Below, piece by piece: positions 1-9,453 of a stretch of 64,000 nucleotides of DNA; the stretch's first letter is position 1, and each line of letters starts with the position of its first letter. A program made the translations under genes and the position numbers. The notes under the pieces are model-generated. The model was not told the DNA's origin and searched no databases. It saw nothing but the letters and a program-made list of their open reading frames with translations. The stretch is from Corticium candelabrum (lineage: Eukaryota > Porifera > Homoscleromorpha > Homosclerophorida > Plakinidae), in NCBI RefSeq assembly GCF_963422355.1, contig NC_085094.1:7265270-7329269 (forward strand), given 5' to 3'.

Positions 1-577
1 CATTCAAGGAGAAATTCCTCACCTTTGCGACGCCAAACGTACAGAGCACCATCGTTTCCTATGCTGACTTTTGATTCATCTGTAAAAAGAACAGATTTCC
101 AGTCATCCAAAGTCCATTGTGTGTGAGTGGTTGCCCATCCCAATCGCAAACGCCGATGGTTTTCTGTTAGCAGTGGTTTTTTCTAGGCCTCCGAGCGTTC
201 ACTCCTGTCTCACTGAGACGACGATGGACTGTTCTACTTGACACCTGCTTGCCGGTTTCATCAGCCAGCTGATACGAGAGCAGTCGTGATGGTGCTCGTC
301 GGTTCTGCAGTGCCATTCTTTTCAGTCGATGATCTTCCCGGATTGTCGTTGCCTTCCCACGTCCAGATCGTTCTTCATAATCGCTGCTGCCATGGGAAAG
401 CCGTTGCAGGCACTGATGAACCGATTTCCTGGAGCGGCGGACAAAAGCTGCGATCTGACGCACAGAATGGCCAACTGAGTGAAGGGCTTCAATTTTCCCT
501 CGCGTTTTTGGACTCGACTGTTTGCCTCGAGGCATCGCTGCAACTCGTGAAATATCGCACTGAACAAGACTCTGCAA
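1..577 (-). pseudogene. Tc1-like transposase, broken and cut by the window edge
   Basis: On the minus strand, 577 to 167 encodes an N-terminal region typical of Tc1 transposases: two helix-turn-helix segments (the first around 'GHSVRQIAAFVRRS') joined by a Gly/Arg-rich linker. At about 165-172 the frame breaks. Reading one base over, the coding continues to position 1 with the catalytic-core start 'LGWATTHTQW' and 'LFTDESK', which holds the first Asp of the DDE triad. A single missing A in the AAAAA run explains the frameshift. The remaining catalytic residues lie outside the window. The element is therefore a decayed copy, apart from anything beyond position 1 that cannot be seen. Confidence 0.85.
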
Positions 578-1556
578 CTGCGTGCAGCTGAACGTTCAGG
601 CTAACTTATCGCCTAAGTTTGGCGGTCTCAAGGGCAGCGGTTTTAGTACAGCTGCCATTTTGGCGGTAGCAGTTTGAGATTTCGCTACGTAAAACGTGGA
701 CCGGAAGTCGCATGTCAATGTTCTTTTGTTGCTATAACTTTTTTAGTTTTTGTCTTAGCAGGATTTTTTGTAATTAATTAGTTTCGCATGATTTTTGAAT
801 ACGTTGAAGTTTGTTTAGTGATTAAATGGCAAAACAATTCAAATTGTGATGACATGCGCGAAGTCAATGCGCAAAAACAGATGATTCGCCTTTTTTCATA
901 ATGTTGACAAGAGGACTCGCAAAATTGCTTTCACTCTCTACTACAGAGCATTCTTAGATTGTATGCCAAGAATGAGCATCCAAGAGCGATGAACGTGTAC
1001 AAAGACAAGAAGAGTAGGAATGGCCGTCTTCCTTCTTTAAAGCAAACTAGATCGATGCGCAGTAGGTAGTAAGTACAGCTGCAGTCTTGAACACAAGCTA
1101 TGTTACATACTAACAATGGCGCAAGCCATGAAAAAAGAAATTCGAAAAACATTTGGTTTTGGTAAAGAAAAATTCAGTGCCAAAGTGAGACTAGACACAA
1201 AAATGCCAGGTGTCCCTATAATTTTGTCCAAGTCTGTACTCTTGTGTGCTAAGTAGTCTAATTCTAGTATTGGGCGCTGGCCTATGCGTAGTTAGCAAAC
1301 GAGAATTTCTTTCATCACATGCCTCTACGATCCTAGCGGACACGATCGGCCACACCTCTCTGATCGGACAGACCCTTCCAATATTGCAATTTTTACTTTC
1401 GACGGCGCCACACCTTGCTGTAACAATCGCAAATGTCTCTTCTACGCGCAGTGTAAACAAGCAGACTGGGAGCTTTCTACGCTGATTTTCATGTGTTGGA
1501 AGAAGAGGGGCGATCGTGTGTGATGGACACTTGTTGCGGGTGCCTACAATAGACGA
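578..1556. other. no gene recognised
   Basis: The first 100 bases or so are probably the 5' leader of the Tc1-like element. The rest holds only short unsupported ORFs in both strands (for example 931-1152 minus and 1191-1595 minus). They have no domain, no splice context and overlap one another, so I treat the stretch as non-coding. Confidence 0.5.
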
Positions 1557-1787
1557 TATTAGGGGGCAAGCTTCTAGAGCTGTAACACGTCGCACCTTTC
1601 GCTGATCTGGCGCTGCACAAAGTCCACGTTTCCGGGTCTGCTTCTGAACCCTAGATCATCTTGCCGTTCTAGGCTTTGTAAGTAAGTTCACTACTTACAA
1701 TTTCGTTTAACTTGTGAAGACTTTGCCTGCGTAGAGACGCGTAGGAAGCCATTTCTTGAGTACGGCTTCTCGAGGGTGCTGTTCAAG

Positions 1788-1887
1788 TAGCCTCGTACCA
1801 GACCCTCTCGCGCCGTCGTGCCCGGTTCCCGTATAACACGACTCCGGAACCGGGCACGACGGCGCGAGAGGGTCTGGTACGAGGCTA
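1788..1887. mobile_element. 100-bp foldback MITE with 8-bp target duplication
   Basis: The two arms are a perfect inverted repeat of about 42 bases (starting TAGCCTCGTACC, GC-rich core GGGCACGACGGCGCGAGAG) around a 16-base loop. The 8-base direct repeat TGTTCAAG lies immediately outside both ends (1780-1787 and 1888-1895). The mirrored arm of the large inverted duplication lacks the insert (around 6960-6975), which gives an independent empty site. An 8-bp target duplication fits hAT-type elements, but no transposase is present, so the superfamily is inferred only from that length. Confidence 0.85.
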
Positions 1888-2063
1888 TGTTCAAGCTAAA
1901 GTCGCCTTTTGAGAGACGGTCTGGAACTTCGAGGCCACCTGATTCACACTCTGAACAGATATACGTGGAGTGGAAGCACAGACTACTCATTCCCTAGCGA
2001 TGGATTAGTTTTGGCGAGTGAAGTCATGCCGCCTGGGAACCGATTTGGGGTAACCAGACATGT

Positions 2064-3628
2064 AGAATGTTCCGCGTGGTTTCTAGGCAGTCTAGCTTGC
2101 TTCTGTATATATGTGATTGGCCAAGTCGAAGTTTTTACTGTGATAACTTGCACTCGATATGTACTGACGCGGATCAGAGTACAGTAGACGTACACTACAG
2201 TATGTTTATTACAATTAGCACTGCCACTGTGAAACTGTGTATCTTGTCGAACTAGAGTCAGCAAAAATTCGTCTAGCCTACCAACTTTTCATGAAAGGCG
2301 GTGAACTCACGAGCTTACATCACCTGATGTACCTTGGCCTGATTCTTTGTTTGCTATACAGAGTAATAGTCTTGGCTGCTGGTTCAATCCAACTTCACAC
2401 TGTATCAAGCACATTTCTCGACACAAAACCTGTATAACTTGATTTATCAGTTGGAAGTGTGTTGATCGAGAATGCCTTGCCTTTCCTTGCATGCAACTCA
2501 GACTTTGCAGACGCAAGGTCTTGCTTGAGAACTCTAATCTTGTTTTGAAGTTCCACTATTTCATTTGCTTGCTGTTCAATTATCCAACATAAACCATCAG
2601 CTTCAGCCTCACGAAAATCAACATCTTCACTTCTAGGATCACCAGACTAGCTAGACACATGTCTTGATCAACTGCGCCTGCGGATGAGGTAGAACAGTCT
2701 CTTCTTTCTGATTTAGACATTACAGCTATGACATTACAGCTATGACATTACAGCTATGGAATAACCAGTGCGTGTGTGTTGTGTTACTTTAGACTTAGAC
2801 ATAACTGTTGCTGGGACTTGTAGACTTAGCCTCACCCCAGACGCAGTGTGGATTGCAGCCCCGGATGCGCTTCCATCACCACTTGTACACTGCGTCTGCA
2901 GCCCCGGATGCGCTTCCATCGCCACTTATACTTGTAGTAGTGGTGATGGAAGCGCATCCGGGGCTGCAATCCACACTGCGTCTGGGGCGAGGCTAAGTCT
3001 ACAAGTCCCAGCAACAGTTAGGTCTAAAGTAACACGATACACACGCATTGGCTATTCCGTAACTGTAATATCTAAATCAGAAAGAAGAGACTGTTCTACC
3101 TCATCCGCAGGCGCAGTTGATCAAGACATGTGTCTAGCTAGTCTGGTGATTCTAGAAGTGAAGATGTTGATTTTCGTGAGGCTGAAGCTGATGGTTTATG
3201 TCGGATAATTGAACAGCAAGCAAATGAAATAGTGGAACTTCAAAACAAGATTAGAGTTCTCAAGCAAGACCTTGCGTCTGCAAAGTCTGAGTTGCATGCA
3301 AGGAAAGGCAAGGCATTCTCGATCAACACACTTCCAACTGATAAATCAAGTTCTAGACAGGTTTTGTGTCGAGAAATGTGCTTGATACAGTGTGGAGTTG
3401 GATTGAACCAGCAGCCAAGACTATTACTCTGCATAGCAAACAAAAAATCAGGCCAAGGTACATCAAGTGATGTAAGCTCATGAGTTCACCGCCTTCCATG
3501 AAAAGTTGGTAGGCTAGACGAATTTTTGCTGACTCTAGTTCGACAAGATACACAGTTTCACAGTTCCACAGTTCAAGAACGCTAGATGGGGGATACAAGT
3601 AGTCCTATTCAGCCACACAATGCGTCTG
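2064..3628. mobile_element. 1.5-kb insertion that is mostly one giant hairpin
   Basis: This block is missing from the mirrored arm, where the flanking sequences adjoin (near 6830-6840). Inside it, about 2229-2890 and 2936-3564 are a near-perfect inverted repeat of roughly 630-660 bases with a spacer of about 45 bases. The left arm has an extra triplication of GACATTACAGCTATG at 2716-2758. The right arm read on the plus strand contains an open stretch, about 3170-3345, coding a short coiled coil ('EIVELQNKIRVLKQDLASAK'); the left arm encodes it in antisense. I see no transposase domain, and clear terminal repeats and target duplications were not identified. Confidence 0.7.
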
Positions 3629-4082
3629 TACGGTGACTATTTGGTATCGGGCAATTATCTCGGGCTTATTGGGTTCCCGAAACCGTTTAACTGGGGCTAA
3701 TTTGGTTTCGGCACCTGCGGGGACTATTTGGTCGCGGGGACTATGTGGTTTCGCATTTATTGGACCTCGAATCGGCACTCTTCAACTCTTGCAGCTGTAC
3801 GAGACGGACGCGAACGACGTGACGATGGCCATGATAATTATAGTTTTCACCGGTCTCGCAGACGTCTCGATGAGCCAAAATCGAGTGCGACCTAGCTGCT
3901 TCTTCTTCGTTTGTATTTGACTTCATATATGAATACCAAAGTCATCACGACATTGTCGATCGCAATTTCGCGTGACTGACGTTTTGTTTTGAGGCAATCT
4001 CGGCTCGTCTGGTAGCGGGCGTGTCGAAAGTAGGCGAAGTAGGAATCTTGCTCCAACGTGGGTTACAAGGTAAACAAACATG

Positions 4083-4250
4083 ACAGGCCCGGATTCAGAG
4101 GGGAGTTTAGGGGGTTGAAATCCCCTCTTTTCCAGTAGGCGTGGTTCAACAATTTTATATAATTTCATTAGAAAAGAGAAAATTAGTAAATCTATAAATA
4201 ACTGCTAACGGTGAACACCCTCTTTCAAAAATTTCTGGATCCGGCGCTGT
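4083..4250. mobile_element. 168-bp MITE with 3-bp target duplication
   Basis: The termini are imperfect inverted repeats (ACAGGCCCGGATTCAGA at the left; ACAGCGCCGGATCCAGA as the complement of the right end). They are flanked by the direct repeat ATG (4080-4082 and 4251-4253). The mirrored arm at about 6355-6385 runs straight through the equivalent site with no insert, which supports the boundaries. No coding capacity. A 3-bp duplication would fit a PIF/Harbinger-type element, but this is inference. Confidence 0.65.
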
Positions 4251-4769
4251 ATGATCTTGATAATTGATCACGCACAGCGCACGTCTAGAAATGTACCTAG
4301 AAGCGCATAGAATGCTGCAGCTAGGAGCAAGAACTGGCTACAGATTTTATGCATCCTGCATCGATCGATACCTATAGGTACAAGTAGGTGCACAGCAACG
4401 TGCTCGTACTGTCTACCATCAATTGCAACGAACGTCTCTAATTGGTTGCGCACGACCAAAGATCAGTGATGACTTTCAGAACAGAAGAGAAAGTTATTGA
4501 ATATATGGTAGTTCTAGAAACAAATGTATCTGACGTAAAACCACTTATTTTGCACGTACTGTTTCTCAGATGGGTGTTGATGGTTGTTTGTTTGTTTGGT
4601 TGGTTGTTTGTTTGTTTGTTTGGTTGGTTGGTTGGTTGCGTTGTTGTACACTATAAATTAAATGCTTTGTAGATAATGTGAGCTTAATTACTGAAATTCT
4701 TGTTTTCTTGTATGCATGTAAATATCTACGTCGATCTGTTTGCCTTTCTGTCTATCTGTATGTCTCTCA

Positions 4770-4827
4770 GTCGTTTAGTCTGTCTGTCCGTCCGTCCGTC
4801 CGTCCGTCCGTCCGTCCGTCAGCTTGC

Positions 4828-4872
<45 letters not shown>

Positions 4873-4880
4873 GTCTGTCA
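4770..4880. repeat. CCGT/CTGT tetranucleotide array
   Basis: Perfect runs of CCGT change into CTGT within one array. The ORFs reading PSVRPSV and CLSVCLSV through it on either strand are products of the repeat, not genes. Confidence 0.95.
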
Positions 4881-5011
4881 ATGCATGGTAGTATATTTCA
4901 AACATGATCACTATTACAGGCTAAGTACTAAAAGTAGCTAATAGCAAACTTTAAAAGTGAGTTCAATGGGCCCCATAGGGCCGCTATATAGTGATTGTGT
5001 TAGCGTTGCAA

Positions 5012-5094
<83 letters not shown>

Positions 5095-5096
5095 GA
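5012..5096. repeat. (CTGT)n microsatellite
   Basis: About 21 uninterrupted copies of CTGT immediately upstream of the LINE-derived coding remnant. The QTDRQTDR and SVCLSVCL reading frames across it are artefacts of the repeat. Confidence 0.95.
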
Positions 5097-5470
5097 GAAC
5101 AGGCCGGATATAACAACATATGATTCCACTGGACACTTGACAAAAGACCTGGTACATTTCACTTGCTCATCCACATTCTTGTGACACCATACAATCAGCT
5201 GCCAAAATATCAGGTTATGCAGCTGAGTTGAGAGAAAAACGCAAAATGACAAAATATGGTCAACAGCAGTCTGTAGCAAGATCTGATACAACATGTATTT
5301 CACTGGTTTTTGAACACTTTGGCTTTTTGGGCCCTATGGCGAGGACTATCTCGATAAGATCTCCAAAATTTCAAAGATGCAAATGGAAAAGCAGCGAAAC
5401 AGACTTTAGAAATAGATGGAGAAAGCAACCGTCTGTAGTTGTAGTCTTGCAACTCTCGTGTGATTTTTAA
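5097..5470 (+). pseudogene. C-terminal tail of a LINE reverse transcriptase ORF
   Basis: Translating across frames gives a recognisable order of motifs from the end of non-LTR retrotransposon ORF2 proteins: 'RPDITTYDS', then 'LAHPHSCDTIQSAAKIS', then 'AAELREKRKMTKY', then 'FEHFGFLGPMA', ending 'FDF'-like. In the family this tail follows the RT domain and includes the stretch with ...KxxKY... and the later aromatic-Gly-x-x-Gly-Pro pattern. A frameshift separates the first two blocks and everything upstream is missing, as in 5'-truncated LINE copies. The clade (CR1, RTE or Jockey type) cannot be decided from so short a piece. Confidence 0.6.
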
Positions 5471-5611
5471 AAAGTTGTCAAAGTTGTGTAAGTGCAATTT
5501 TGATGATTTTCTGTATGATAAAGACGTTTAACATTTTGTTCATTGACTGTTATTGTTATGGGTACGTAAAGTTAGCGTTTGTTATTGGTAGAGTAAGAGT
5601 TCAAATATAAC

Positions 5612-5615
5612 AATG

Positions 5616-5671
<56 letters not shown>

Positions 5672-5830
5672 CAATACATATATTTGAAACATGAATCTAG
5701 CAACATACAATATGTAGCTACGAGTCAAATTATACTGTCTGTCTGTCTGTCTGTCTCTATGTCTGTCTGTCTGTCTCTATGTCTGTCTGTCTGTCTCTAT
5801 GTCTGTCTGTCTCTCTCTATGTCTGACTGT
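5612..5830. repeat. two CTGT arrays with a 70-bp spacer
   Basis: A pure CTGT run at about 5612-5672 and an interrupted CTGT/CTAT run at about 5736-5825 are separated by unique sequence. Together with the arrays at 4770-4880 and 5012-5096 they make the centre of the large inverted duplication a microsatellite cluster. Confidence 0.9.
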
Positions 5831-7210
5831 AAGTCTTTTGCGTTTGTCTGTCGTTTGCTTGTTTTCTGTGTACCATGCTAGTGTTGTCAAATATTATTTG
5901 GCACCAGTGTTTAGTTTTAGGTGTTTCTCTGTCCCTTTGTATATATCTGTGTTGTTTGGTTGTTCTTTGTGTACCTTGATATTGTAGTCAAGATTAGATT
6001 TTTCTGGGTCACACACACACACACACAAACAAACGAACAACCAACAAAGAAACGAACAGCTATCAACCCATCTGAGAGACAAGTGCAAAATAGGTGATTT
6101 TACGTCAGATACATTTGTTTCTCGAACTACATTCACTCATTTTCTCTTCTGCTCCGAAAGTCATCACCGATCTTTGGTCGTGCGCAACTGACGTAGATCG
6201 TCTTCCTTGCAATTCATCGTAGATAGTACGCGTACGTCGCTGTGCACCTAGGTATCGCGCATGCAGGATCGATGCATAAATCTGCAGCCAGTTCTTGCTT
6301 GCCGCAGCATTTTATGCACTTTAGGCACATCTTTACACGTGCGCTGCGTGATCTTCAATTATCAAGATCAAGTTTGTTTTCCTTGTAACCCACGGTGGAG
6401 ATTCTTACTCCGCCTACTTTCGACAGGCCCGCTACCAGACGAGCCGAGATTGCCTCAAAACGAAACGTCACACGCAAAAATTGCGATCGACAATGTCGTG
6501 ATGACTTCGGTATTTATATGAAGCCAAATACAAACAAAGAAAGCAGGTCTCACTCGATTTCGGCTCATAGAGACGTCTGCGAGACGCGTGAAAATTATGA
6601 TGGCCATCGTCACGTCGTTCGCGGCCGTCTCGTACAGCTGCAAGAGTCGGAGAGTGCCGATTCGAAGTTCAATAAATGCGAAACCAAATAGCCCCGTGAC
6701 CAAATAGTCCCCGCAGGTACGAAACCAAATAAGCCCCAGTTAAACGGTTTCGGGAACCAAATAAACCCAAGATAATTGCCCGAGACCAAATAGTCGTCGC
6801 GACCAAATAGTCCCTGTACAGCGTCACGTTCGGTTACCCCGAATGTGTTCCCCTACCGCAAAATCTTCACCTAACAAAACTTTCATCGCTAGACAATGAG
6901 TAGTCTGTGTTTCCACTCCACGTATATCTGTTCAGAGTGTGAATCAGGCGACTTCAGCTTGAACAGCAGTCTCTTACCCTCGAGAAGTCGTACTCAAGAA
7001 ATGTCTTTCTCCGATTCTCTACACAGGCAAAGTCTCTCATAAGATACATGAAATGGTAAGTAGTGAACTTACCTACAAAGCCTAGTCAACAGCTAGATGA
7101 TCTACGATTCAGAAGCAGACCCGGAAACGTGGACTTTGTTGTACAGCGAGATCGGTGAAATGTGCGTGTTAACCTCGAGATTGCGCATGCTCTAGAAGCT
7201 TGCCCCCCTA

Positions 7211-7572
7211 CTGTCTGTTCCCCGTAAGTGTGAACGCGGAAGTGAGTAATGAAGTAGAGGTCACACCAGGTGTGCTCATTAGAGCACTAAGAGCTGCTCC
7301 AGTTGGACCATGTTACACCAATTATCTTAAATCGTTCCAGTTGCTGATCCTTTAGTCTTACAAGCTAATTGGATGATAACCATTGCTCCACCCGTTTGTC
7401 TTAGATATGCAAAAGTATTATCCTTCCTTTTTGTTTGTGGGAAGGGCTTAGATAATTTGATAAACAGATGCCAGACCTAGCGGTTTCTAACGATACCAAG
7501 ATCATCGCGAAAGTCCAAACAGCAGCGGAGATATTGATGATTTTCAAGTTCACACTTAAGGGGAACAGACAG
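7211..7572. mobile_element. 362-bp Tc1/mariner-type MITE, TA target duplication
   Basis: Terminal inverted repeats of about 25 bases (CTGTCTGTTCCCCGTAAGTG at the left; one mismatch at the right) are flanked by TA on both sides (7209-7210 and 7573-7574). The mirrored arm at 1557-1565 has the undisturbed site CCCCCTAATAT, so the TA duplication is confirmed by an empty paralogous site. No ORF is present, so it is non-autonomous. Confidence 0.8.
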
Positions 7573-7574
7573 TA

Positions 7575-8121
7575 ATATTGCTATCTCAGCAAGAAAATGC
7601 GATGAAAAGTCAATGTTGACGACAGACGTCTAGCAACTGCCCGCCGAATATGAGTAGCCATCGATCATTCGTCTCCCATATCAAACAAGGCAAGCTAGCT
7701 AGGAACTGGAAAGAGAAGAGTCTTGACCTTGCGACATTGCTCGCATGTATGCTTACCGGTATTATCTGAATGCGCGAAATAGACAACTATGTGATCGCAA
7801 AAAGCCGTCAGGTAATTAGCTACTAGAGACTGCCTTAGCATCTGTGAGAGTGCGCTTGCACTCTAATGTAGGGATGGCACCGGTAGCTAATTCCGATTTT
7901 CACTTTGGGATAGCAGAGCTCTGAAATATTTCCATAAAATGCCACAATTTTTATATCATCTGGCGTGGCTACTATCCCTTCGGCGCTAGCACGTTCGGAC
8001 GACGTTTTTACTGCGAAATCTGACTTGGTGCGACAACAGTTTCATCTGAACCGAAGCTTGATACACCTCTAGACTGCGCCGCAACTGATTCACCTCAGCA
8101 CTCTTTTTCTGCTAACTGCCT
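7575..8121. other. no feature seen
   Basis: No ORF, repeat array or recognisable transposon end was found here. The sequence has mixed composition, and its relation to the outer edge of the inverted duplication fades out within the first 30 bases. Confidence 0.4.
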
Positions 8122-8394
8122 TTAGGGAGTTGCGTTGTCGCTGCTACCCCCTCTCTCACAGCTAGCGTTCTTCGGGCTGATCGCTTCATCAATGATGAGC
8201 TCCAACCGGCTTCGCACTTGTTTCTTCTCCTCAAGAAGCTGCATGCTGAGCCCGCTGCTGCTCGGCCGCTTCTTCATGATCAGTGTCCCTATCACAACCT
8301 GCAGTGAGTCACACTGACTTTCCGCTATCTCCGCCCGGTGCAGTGCTGCTTGTAGTAGCTGCTGTTGCTCCTCCAACTGCCGCCGTAGAGTCAA
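8122..8394 (-). CDS. short coiled-coil ORF or exon, unidentified
   Basis: The minus-strand frame from about 8430 down to 8122 (no ATG in the first part; the frame opens after a stop near 8436) encodes a heptad-rich, Glu/Gln/Leu-rich segment: 'LRRQLEEQQQLLQAALHRAE' followed by 'EEKKQVRSRLELIIDEA', then a Ser/Asn/Pro-rich tail and a stop. The codon pattern and amphipathic spacing look like real coding sequence, probably the last exon of a coiled-coil protein or a retained fragment of one. I do not recognise the family and see no partner exon nearby, so the upstream limit is uncertain. Confidence 0.4.
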   Translation of the reverse strand: MTLRRQLEEQQQLLQAALHRAEIAESQCDSLQVVIGTLIMKKRPSSSGLSMQLLEEKKQVRSRLELIIDEAISPKNASCERGGSSDNATP

Positions 8395-8436
8395 GTGTCG
8401 TTGCTTGCCCGTTTCGTCTCAGTACAAATTACCGTT

Positions 8437-9453
8437 TCGCCATGCTGCTATGGTTTGGACAAGCCCCCAAAGATATGGTTCTCTACCTTTATTACTCACT
8501 CAACAGTTTACTACAGACTAACAGACGACACACACTACGCTCTCAAACGCAACGTGACCACTACCCGCACGCACGTACTAGCAGATTTGCAAGTGTAGAG
8601 ACTACGTACTCCTTACACTTTAATCTAATTATACTCGTGTTCGGTCATTCCAGATGCCGTTACAATATCAGTTTGGGTTGTGTCTTATCGGTCAGTATTA
8701 AATACTGCATGACACTACTATTTACCTCTGTATAGCACTACTGTTAGGAGCAAAGTTGACTGCGTAAAGTTTAAGTCTGTAAACTCTCTCAATCAATGCT
8801 ACTTGTGCCTTTGTATATTTGTCTGGTTCTTGTTTCATGGTAAGTCAAGTGGCTTACAACTACTGGTATTCCAGCACTACTTTCTTTGTGTACAGTAATC
8901 TTTCATGCGTGCATGTAGTCCAGCATACCTTCTAATCAGTCACTTCTACGCCTGTAGGCTTACTAAGTATTGTGCATTCTAAGGTTAGGCTTTAGAAGAT
9001 CTGCAATAATTTTTTGCTGTATACGTCTTGGGCCTTGCGGACGATGTTGTGCATTTTGTATGATTTATTTGTAGGATTTTCAAAGGTGTAAACACAGTTG
9101 CAGTTATTAGTACGAGAGAAGTATGATTCGTTTATTACTAATGTCACCCATTGTGCGTGTAGAAGAGTGAACTGTGACACATACATACCTATAAAGCGTG
9201 CCTGAAGTGGTCAATTGCAAGCTATTTGGTAAGCGGCTTTGATGAGAACTTGAACGCTCGAGCACTACACCTATATGCTCATGGCTTACAAACTAACAAA
9301 ATGATACAAAAGGGGACTTAATGGAAGTATACTTTCTGTAACCGTGCTTGAATTCTACTGTTGTGTGCTTGCTGCACACGGCTTGCATGCTATTATAATT
9401 GTTATTGTTTCATGTTAATAGGTAAGAGGAGGGAGCCTTAGTTTGAAAGTTTG
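8437..9453. other. upstream region of the NXPE-like gene, nothing specific recognised
   Basis: AT-rich and without convincing ORFs. It presumably contains the promoter and 5' leader of the gene starting at 9454. A possible splice acceptor-like TTAATAG lies at 9415-9421, but no upstream coding exon was found. Confidence 0.35.

Larger units (their letters stand above)
1557..7207. repeat. large inverted duplication with diverged arms
   Basis: Sequence at about 1557-2062 and 3629-4600 reappears in reverse complement, in mirrored order, at about 6830-7207 and 6000-6825. Landmarks shared by the arms include the ATTTGGT-rich stretch (3640-3770 against 6680-6815), the TTGCCTCAAAAC segment, and a block near 1900-2015 against 6895-6955. 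Identity is moderate, with many small differences, so the arms are not recent. Each arm has insertions absent from the other (1788-1887, about 2064-3628 and 4083-4250 on the left; 7211-7572 on the outer right edge). The centre, about 4600-6000, holds CTGT arrays and a LINE fragment. The layout suits an old foldback or long-TIR DNA transposon, or an inverted segmental duplication. Confidence 0.75.

Noticed and set aside
238-591. Plus-strand ORF at the window start
   Set aside because: It is the antisense shadow of the Tc1-like transposase, whose HTH and DDE motifs read on the minus strand.
2375-2395. Possible tRNA B-box-like GGTTCAATCC
   Set aside because: No A-box at the right distance and no cloverleaf can be drawn. 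The sequence is part of the large hairpin arm and its complement recurs at 3395.
4678-5881. ORFs rich in SVCL, SVRP and QTDR
   Set aside because: They are translations of CTGT/CCGT arrays.
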